64,000 nucleotides of DNA from Fluviibacter phosphoraccumulans_A. Lineage in GTDB: Bacteria > Pseudomonadota > Gammaproteobacteria > Burkholderiales > Rhodocyclaceae. The notes under the pieces were generated by a model. The model was given only the letters and a program-made list of their open reading frames with translations, made no database searches and was not told where the DNA came from. Location of the stretch: assembly GCA_036287865.1 (NCBI GenBank), contig CP126743.1:1054001-1118000 (forward strand), read 5' to 3'. A program made the translations under genes and the position numbers. The stretch's first letter is position 1. Each line of letters opens with the position of its first letter. Shown here in pieces: positions 58,187 through 64,000 of the stretch.

Positions 58187-59686
58187 TTAGCGCTTTTTTT
58201 TGCTGCCCGATTTGTCGCTGCTGGCAGCGAATTTGGGAGGGCTCTTGCCGCTGGATTTAGCGGTGGCCTGTTTGCTATCGGTAGAAGGCTTAGCGGCCGA
58301 TTTCGCAGTGGATGATTTGCCTGAGGCATTATCCGGTTTGCCGGCCTTGTCGGACTTTGCTGCTTTATCAGTTTTTCCGGGCTTATCTGATTTGTTGTCA
58401 GCGTTGCTTGCTTTGGCTGATTTGTCGTTTTTTCCCGAAGATTTGGTCGCTGGTTTATCCGGAGTTTCCGCAACATTAACGGGTGGGTTGTCGTTCAGTT
58501 CCGTAAGCGGGGCTGTAGGCGCTGTTTCGCTTGCGTTTTCTTTCAGTAACAGCAGGGGTTGGCCCGGCTTACTGAGCGATTTCATTGAGATCCCATTGGC
58601 TTCTTGTAATTGCGTCAGGGACATGTTGAATTTGCCAGCAATGCGATCAGGTTTCTCACCCGGCTGAGCAGTATAGCTACCCCAACGCGATAGTGGCTTT
58701 TCTGATTCCTGGTACGCATTCAGATTTGATTTGAATTGTGGAACACGGTCTTTGGGCACATTGATCGTGTCCACCTTCATTACGGGGCGGGAATGCTCGG
58801 GATTGAGTGCCTTCACTTCGTCGACACTGATGTTTGCCAGTTTGGCCACGGTATCCAGATCAATGTGCTTGCCGTAAAGCGCCACCGACTCGAAATACGG
58901 ACGATTGGGTATAACGGGCAGGTTCATCTGGGCAACCAGCTGTGGGTCGCGCAGAATGTTTTTAATCGCCTGTAAGCGGGGCACGTAGTTCTTGGTTTCT
59001 GCCGGCATACGCAGGTCATCATAACCCGTTGGTAGACCATGTGCCTGGTTTTTGGCAACCGCACGGCCTACCGACACTTCACCCCAGTTATAGGAGGCCA
59101 GTGCCAGATGCCAGTCACCCATCAGGCTGTACAGGTATGAAAGATAGTCGAGCGCGGCACCGGTCGATGAGACGACGTCTCGACGATTGTCTTCCCACCA
59201 GGATTGGCTCAGACCATAACTACGACCCGTAGAGGGTATGAACTGCCAGAGGCCGGCAGCACGAGCCGGTGACACAGCTTTCGGGTTGTAGCTGCTCTCA
59301 ACCATGGGGAGTAGGGCGAGCTCACTGGGCATACCACGACGCTCAAGTTCTTCGAGAACGAAGTAGGCATAGCGACGGCCGTTTTCCAGTTGGCGCTTCA
59401 TCGCCCCCGGGTTCTTTATGTAGTAATTCTGGTATTTCTGAACGAGCTCGTTGTCGAGATCTGGCATGGCAAACCCGTCTCGCAGTCGTACCAGCAGGTC
59501 AGGGGCTTCGCGGCCAGGGCGGGTATTTACGGCACGTGTCCAGCCGATGGGCGATTTGTCTGGCGCAACGACCCCTGTGGACTGATCGGCTGCTTGCGTC
59601 GTCATGGGAATGACGATGCCTCCGAGTAGTGCAACAGTGATAATGGCGCGCAGCAGCACGGGGAATTTGAGTAGTGTCTTGTCCAT
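58187..59686 (-). CDS. MltD-like membrane-bound lytic transglycosylase with LysM and long basic tail
   Basis: 499 residues from ATG 59684-59686; signal peptide (LLRAIITVALLGGIVIPMTTQA). SLT domain: LALLPMVESSYNPKAVSPAR with catalytic Glu and AAGLWQFIPSTGRSYGL, then NWGEVSVGRAV. A LysM-like region follows (YTAQPGEKPDRIAGKFNMSL). The last ~95 residues are low-complexity K/S/A/D repeats (KSDKAGKPDNASGKS style), probably a flexible peptidoglycan- or nucleic-acid-facing tail. Intact, convergent with the YejF gene. Confidence 0.88.
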   Translation of the reverse strand: MDKTLLKFPVLLRAIITVALLGGIVIPMTTQAADQSTGVVAPDKSPIGWTRAVNTRPGREAPDLLVRLRDGFAMPDLDNELVQKYQNYYIKNPGAMKRQLENGRRYAYFVLEELERRGMPSELALLPMVESSYNPKAVSPARAAGLWQFIPSTGRSYGLSQSWWEDNRRDVVSSTGAALDYLSYLYSLMGDWHLALASYNWGEVSVGRAVAKNQAHGLPTGYDDLRMPAETKNYVPRLQAIKNILRDPQLVAQMNLPVIPNRPYFESVALYGKHIDLDTVAKLANISVDEVKALNPEHSRPVMKVDTINVPKDRVPQFKSNLNAYQESEKPLSRWGSYTAQPGEKPDRIAGKFNMSLTQLQEANGISMKSLSKPGQPLLLLKENASETAPTAPLTELNDNPPVNVAETPDKPATKSSGKNDKSAKASNADNKSDKPGKTDKAAKSDKAGKPDNASGKSSTAKSAAKPSTDSKQATAKSSGKSPPKFAASSDKSGSKKKR

Positions 59687-59867
59687 AAGGAATACGAGAG
59701 CCACTCTATGACTATTAGAACCGGCATGATAGCACAAAGCGGCTTAAACCCGCGCTGGACTTGTGGTTAAGTGTTGGTGGGTCAGTACGATTCTGGGCTC
59801 TGGAAAACAAAAAACCGCCGGAAGGCGGTTTGTTTTGGAGACGTTTCTAGAGGCTACATTTTCGATT

Positions 59868-59944
59868 TGGCGCGGAAGACGGGGCTCGAACCCGCGACCC
59901 CCGGCGTGACAGGCCGGTACTCTAACCAACTGAGCTACTTCCGC
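59868..59944 (-). tRNA. tRNA-Asp (anticodon GUC)
   Basis: Reading on the minus strand: GCGGAAG / CTTCCGC acceptor, anticodon arm CCGGC-CTGTCAC-GCCGG, T arm GGGTTCGAGCCC, encoded CCA. Confidence 0.95.
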
Positions 59945-59953
59945 GCAAATCTT

Positions 59954-60029
59954 TGGTGTCCCCACGGGGATTCGAACCCCGGTTATCGCCGTGAAAGGGC
60001 GGTGTCCTAGGCCTCTAGACGATGGGGAC
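59954..60029 (-). tRNA. tRNA-Glu (anticodon UUC)
   Basis: GTCCCCA / TGGGGAC acceptor, anticodon arm CCGCC-CTTTCAC-GGCG, T loop GTTCGAATC, encoded CCA. Immediately next to tRNA-Asp and near gltX, its own synthetase. Confidence 0.95.
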
Positions 60030-60068
60030 GTCGATACAACTAACGTCTCGTTCTTGCTGTACTTCGAC

Positions 60069-60144
<76 letters not shown>

Positions 60145-60247
60145 CGAAATCGTGGTACAGCAGGAACAGGGCGAAACTATACCTACAAATCGGCCGGATT
60201 GCAAAGCTTTTTCGAAGTTATCTCGCTAAAGTTTGCAACCCACTGAT

Positions 60248-61648
60248 TTAGTTACCACATGCCAGCAAGGTATCGATGCGGCGCAGCACTTCTTCCCGTG
60301 GGAAGAGGACAATCAATGCGTCAACCGATGGTGTTTGTATCTGACCAACCAGAGCCAGACGCACCGGCAAGGCTAATGCGGGCATCTTTGCTCCGGCATC
60401 AGCAAGCGTTGCTTTCAAAGCCGCAGCAATGCTTGGCACATCCCAGGTCACGTCAGTTAAGGCCGTGCGAAACGCAGCAAGAATTGGCCGCGTTGCCTCT
60501 GTGAGATGTTGTGCCTTCAGTTCAGCCGTTGGGGATGGATGTCCTTGTAGCTGCTCAACTGCATCAGTGAGCTCAACCAGCGTCTGGACGCGGTCTTTAT
60601 ATAGCGCCACAATGCTTTCAATCGAAGGGGTGCCTGTGTCTTTTGCCTGTCGAAGGGCTAGCCTACGGCGCACATTCGAAGCAAGGCGATCATTGTCAGC
60701 CTGCTTGATGTAGTGGGCGTTCAGCCAGTTCAGCTTTTGCGTATTGAACTGCGCAGCCGATGGTGTGATGTGGTTCAGGTCGAACCACTCAACAAACTGT
60801 TCCCGGCTGAAGACTTCATCATCCCCATGGGACCAGCCTAGTCGAGCCAGGTAGTTAATCACGGCCTCGGGCAAATAGCCTTCATCGTCGTACTGCATGA
60901 CGGATACGGCACCATGGCGCTTTGAAAGCTTCTGACCGTCGCCCCCCAGAATCATCGAGAGGTGGGCGTACTGAGGCACAGGTGCACCCAGCGCCTTAAG
61001 GATATTGATCTGACGGGGTGTGTTGTTGACGTGGTCATCGCCACGAATCACCTGGGAAATACCCATATCCCAGTCATCTACGACGACACAGAAGTTATAA
61101 GTCGGTGTGCCGTCGGCACGGGCGATAATGAGATCATCCATTTCGGTATTACTGATCTCGATCCGGCCTTTTACCAGATCGTCCCAGGCCACGACGCCCT
61201 CTACCGGATTGCGGAAACGAATGACCGGGTTAACGCCAACCGGTACAGGCGGTAAATCCTTATCTGGCTCAGGGCGCCAGCGGCCATCGTATCGAGGCTT
61301 GTCACCACGGGCAGTCTGCTCGGCACGAAGCGCTTCGAGTTCGGCTGATGAGGTATAGCACGGGTAAGCCGTACCGGCTTCCAGCATTTGCTGAATCACC
61401 GCTTTATAGCGATCCATGCGCTGCGTTTGATAGAACGGGCCTTCATCGTGCGCTAGGCCCAGCCAGCTCATGCCGTCAATAATGGCTTGAACCGCTTCAG
61501 ACGTTGAGCGTGCCAGATCGGTATCTTCGATACGCAGTACAAACTGCCCCTGGTGGTGCCGGGCAAAGGCCCAGGAGAACAGGGCGGTACGGGCGCCACC
61601 AATGTGCAGAAAGCCAGTAGGGGATGGGGCAAAGCGTGTGCGAACCAT
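60248..61648 (-). CDS. gltX: Glutamyl-tRNA synthetase
   Basis: 466 residues, class I synthetase. Start region VRTRFAPSPTGFLHIGGART carries the HIGH motif (LHIGGA) and KLSKRHGA is the KMSKS loop. Charges tRNA-Glu, whose gene lies 200 bases away. Intact. Confidence 0.96.
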   Translation of the reverse strand: MVRTRFAPSPTGFLHIGGARTALFSWAFARHHQGQFVLRIEDTDLARSTSEAVQAIIDGMSWLGLAHDEGPFYQTQRMDRYKAVIQQMLEAGTAYPCYTSSAELEALRAEQTARGDKPRYDGRWRPEPDKDLPPVPVGVNPVIRFRNPVEGVVAWDDLVKGRIEISNTEMDDLIIARADGTPTYNFCVVVDDWDMGISQVIRGDDHVNNTPRQINILKALGAPVPQYAHLSMILGGDGQKLSKRHGAVSVMQYDDEGYLPEAVINYLARLGWSHGDDEVFSREQFVEWFDLNHITPSAAQFNTQKLNWLNAHYIKQADNDRLASNVRRRLALRQAKDTGTPSIESIVALYKDRVQTLVELTDAVEQLQGHPSPTAELKAQHLTEATRPILAAFRTALTDVTWDVPSIAAALKATLADAGAKMPALALPVRLALVGQIQTPSVDALIVLFPREEVLRRIDTLLACGN

Positions 61649-61757
61649 GAATAAATCCGGGTAACGTGTAAAGAGCGTTATTCTACCGGTTCAAGACGGC
61701 TCACCCCAGCCCGGCATTGACCAGTAGAACGTAATTGACTAGAATCCGCGCTTCGTT

Positions 61758-61833
61758 GGGCGGTTATATTCAGCGGTAGAAGGCTTCCTTCACACGGAAG
61801 AGGTCACTGGTTCGATCCCAGTACCGCCCACCA
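61758..61833 (+). tRNA. tRNA-Val (anticodon CAC), unusual D arm
   Basis: GGGCGGT / ACCGCCC acceptor, anticodon arm CTTCC-TTCACAC-GGAAG, T arm ACTGG-TTCGATC-CCAGT, encoded CCA. The D arm is TATATTCAGCGGTAGAAG where relatives have TAGCTCAGCGGTAGAGC: one base longer and with only about three stem pairs (TTC/GAA). It may be a decaying gene; GUG can also be read by a UAC tRNA. Confidence 0.75.
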
Positions 61834-61843
61834 CGAACACTAA

Positions 61844-61868
61844 AAAACCACCTTTGGGTGGCTTTTGC
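61844..61868 (+). terminator. Hairpin after tRNA-Val
   Basis: AACCACC / GGGTGG stem with a short T loop followed by CTTTTG, 10 bases after the tRNA CCA. Confidence 0.7.
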
Positions 61869-61876
61869 TTTATGCG

Positions 61877-62285
61877 TTAGGGGTTTTCAAACGACCCATC
61901 GCCTGTCCACGGTTCGCAGTAGGTGGAATACATGCCGCCCCTTTGATAGAAGGGGTCTGACCAGATCTCGGTGGTTTTAACAAGCAGGGTGTCCGCGTCA
62001 AAGCTTACCGTGAAGGCCATACGCAGTAAGCTGGAGTCACACTATCTCCAGTTCCAATCCAGGGAATTCTTTTGCGGAAATCGGTAGGTGTCACGATAAG
62101 GACCCAGAATTTTAAGTACTTGCGCCTGTGTGTCGCCAACTTTGATTTCGGTGAAGTGTTTGATATCGAGCACTTGTTCTTTGCGGGTCATTTTGCCGTC
62201 ATCAAAATAAACCATGAAGCTTACCCAACCCGTCGGTCCGCGCGAATAGGAGAGTTGCTGAATCTGTCCTCCTTGTGAGTTGTGC
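61877..62285 (-). pseudogene. SmpA/OmlA-like lipoprotein C-terminal fragment with in-frame TAG
   Basis: BamE/OmlA-type beta domain: SYSRGPTGWVSFMVYFDDG, VGDTQAQVLKILGPYRDTYR. TAG at 62042-62044 interrupts DWNWR-stop-CDSSLLR; the frame then runs on (FTVSFDADTLLVKTTEIWSD ... GDGSFENP) to TAA at 61877. The N-terminus with the lipobox is missing: the fragment is fused to the end of the potassium-channel gene near 62285. Confidence 0.6.
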
Positions 62286-62831
62286 ATCTGCGTTCAGAGC
62301 AGGGACATCTGCCATGTAATCGCCAAGTTCAAGTTCTGCCAGGGGTTCAGAACGGGTATCGATCACCACAAACCGCATTTGCACCTGATCTAGCGTTTTG
62401 GAAATGAGTGAACCGGTTTCACTTAGGCCGCAGATGGTGCAGAAAGGTTCCGAGAGGTTTTTTACTTTACGGTTAAAGCGGCTACGGGCTAGCGCGCGTT
62501 GCAGCCCTTCTTCCTTAAGCAGATTGAGTATGCTGAGAATTGAATAAGACCAGCCGATGACGGTGAGATAGATGCAGACAGTGCCCCAGAAGCGTTGTGC
62601 GTAGGAAAACGCGTTGGGAATTTCGCCGAAGCCAATCGTTGTGGCTGTGTAACTGATGAAATAGAAGGCATCAAAAAACGACATCGGCGCCGATGCAGTA
62701 CCCGTAGCGTCGACGCCCGGTATTAGTACCAACCCGAATATCGATACCGCATAAATCAGGATCATGACGATCAGCGGCGTTCTCATCCGGCGTAGAACGA
62801 GAAACAGCACGCCGTCATTAATCAGGCTCAT
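62285..62831 (-). pseudogene. Two-helix potassium channel with TrkA-N (RCK), C-terminally truncated
   Basis: Two membrane helices around a selectivity filter (SYTATTIGFGEIPNAFSYAQ; TIGFGE), then the start of a Rossmann RCK domain (TICGLSETGSLISKTL, FVVIDTRSEPLAELELGDYM). After ADVPALNADAQ the sequence becomes the lipoprotein fragment in another frame, so most of the RCK domain is deleted. It follows the DUF6394-like gene by 23 bases. Confidence 0.8.
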
Positions 62832-62854
62832 GATGGCAATGTCACGGGTGCGCT

Positions 62855-63238
62855 TTATCGGCGCATCATGAGCGTTTCTGCGATGAGCAGAATCACCGAC
62901 ACCACATTTGCAAAGAGTGCGCCACCGGAAAGCGACACGACACTGGCAGTGATTTCAGGGGTCATTCCGACTTGCATGACATGAACAGCAATGCCCCAGG
63001 TTACGGCTGCAGCGATTAGTTGCAGATCAGCGACCAGACTCGTGGCCAGATGGATGGCACCGATCTGGGTATGATCACCGAACTTCAGCGTTGTGGCAAT
63101 GAGGTTAACAACGATTGCTGCAAATAGTTCATAGATGTAGTGCAGTTCAGGACGGGCAATGTCTCCTATAAAAAAACCGAAGTTGAGTGTTGCAGCCAGG
63201 AGGATAAAAAAACCGAAAACCACTTTTTCCAGATTCAT
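62855..63238 (-). CDS. DUF6394-like membrane protein next to the potassium channel
   Basis: 127 residues with about four membrane helices (VVFGFFILLAATLNFGFFIG, LFAAIVVNLIATTLKFGDHT, ISLSGGALFANVVSVILLIAE). Proteins of this type commonly precede potassium-channel genes; function unknown. First gene of the pair with the channel. Intact. Confidence 0.65.
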   Translation of the reverse strand: MNLEKVVFGFFILLAATLNFGFFIGDIARPELHYIYELFAAIVVNLIATTLKFGDHTQIGAIHLATSLVADLQLIAAAVTWGIAVHVMQVGMTPEITASVVSLSGGALFANVVSVILLIAETLMMRR

Positions 63239-63297
63239 GGGGTGCCCTTATTGATCTTGCGAATAACTCATTTGGTTATAGGCCTAGTCGATAACGC

Positions 63298-63924
63298 TTA
63301 TAAGAATAAGAGTTTGAGGCCGATCAGAATGGTGGTGACTTCAAATGCCCGTTTGACGAGAGTGTTTCCCTGTCGAATGGCCAGATGGCTCCCTAAAAAA
63401 CCACCGATGATTGAACCAATAATTAGTGCGGGCAACCAATCCCATGCAATATCACCGGCTAACCCCAGCACAAAGGTGCCTGTGCCATTCCATACGAGTC
63501 CGCACAGCACCAAGGTGTAGGCGATGGCGCTCTTGGGTGCGTATTCGATACCGAGTTTGGGTTTGAATATGGAATAGATGTCCAGGCTAATGGTTAATAG
63601 CCCCAGCGGCATGAGCGATTCTTTCTCCGGCGCTTTGAGGATTAACGACGCACCCAGGGTAACGCCGGGAATGCCAGACCCGAGAATAAGAAGCGAAGTT
63701 CTAAGCTCCAGATGGCTTTCTTTCATATGGCGCAGAATGGCGCCAACACCCAGAAATACGCTGGCTACTTTATGGGTTGCTAAAGCCGCCACGAAACTCA
63801 GGCCCAGGAAAATCAATATCGGAAACTGGATGAGTCCGACGCCACCGCCAGAGAGTGCAGAGAAGAAGTTGGCAACGACAGCCGTGCCAAAAAGTATGGC
63901 CTGATGGGCCAGATCGAGCGTCAT
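63298..63924 (-). pseudogene. TSUP (TauE/SafE) family transporter, internal in-frame deletion
   Basis: 208 residues versus about 250 in relatives. Start ATG 63922-63924. N-half helix repeat FFSALSGGGVGLIQFPILIF with HKVASVFLGVGAILRHM; C-half AYTLVLCGLVWNGTGTFVLG, GGFLGSHLAIRQGNTLVKRA. Between LGIEYAPKS and AIAYTLVL (near 63530) about 40-45 residues, including the second conserved glycine-rich repeat motif and one or two helices, are missing. The frame is open but the pore is probably non-functional. Second TSUP gene of the window, unrelated in position to 34468. Confidence 0.6.
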
Positions 63925-64000
63925 GGGGTTAATGCCTGGGTGATAAGCCGTTATTATACGAAGCTTAAACAACCACTTTGATATGAGCCGGTATGCGCAT

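Overview
The window looks like a betaproteobacterial chromosome segment of middling GC. The signs are a DUF3460 protein, a granule phasin, the hopanoid-type squalene genes hpnC/D/E, an MSHA-type type IV pilus locus, TRAP and Yej-type transporters and a Pat-type protein acetyltransferase. Neisseriales or Rhodocyclales/Burkholderiales relatives fit; the sequence alone does not fix the order.

The dominant feature is gene decay. About half of the protein genes are broken by single-base frameshifts, in-frame nonsense codons or deletions that fuse two unrelated gene fragments. They sit among long, clean housekeeping genes, as expected of a lineage in recent, active genome reduction (for example newly host-restricted). 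Uncorrected sequencing error could explain some single-base indels. It cannot explain the 20-bp tandem duplication, the in-frame domain losses or the gene-to-gene deletion junctions.

Layout. 1-3059: decayed MlaE-like permease, amino-acid-binding protein and CoA-transferase. 3110-9153: clpB with a heat-shock-like promoter, a DEDD exonuclease, a DUF3460 gene and a three-gene exported/lipoprotein cluster. 9156-15845 (minus strand): Pat acetyltransferase, apaH, hpnE-hpnD-hpnC, all intact. 15911-21069: tRNA-Leu followed by a small AT-richer island bounded by a second copy of the tRNA 3' half; it carries efflux-pump remnants, a nitroreductase and a hydrolase. 21209-30916: SYLF protein, decayed DUF748/AsmA gene and the pilus assembly locus (PilM-PilN fusion, PilO-PilP fusion, MshL, MshE, MshG, each broken) ending in an intact transglycosylase. 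30917-35284: broken two-component system, IS1595 remnant, glnK/nfsB fragments, a nucleotidyltransferase and a decayed TSUP exporter. 35347-43882: decayed TRAP transporter, AsmA tail, cytochrome c, DUF2252 and C-S lyase genes, interleaved with intact mliC-like, spermidine-synthase-like, SMR, and phasin genes.

43879-61648 is a well-preserved block: a GT39/GtrA/GT9 glycosylation operon, a sialidase-like gene with a membrane partner, ppiD (parvulin domain missing), fabI, a four-gene Yej-type peptide ABC transporter, mltD, tRNA-Asp/Glu/Ala and gltX. 61758-63924: an odd tRNA-Val(CAC), a lipoprotein fragment fused to a truncated potassium channel, a DUF6394-like membrane protein and a shortened TSUP protein.

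Functionally, core envelope, translation and lipid genes are kept, while motility/adhesion, sensing and uptake genes are being lost. No CRISPR array, complete prophage or complete insertion sequence was seen.
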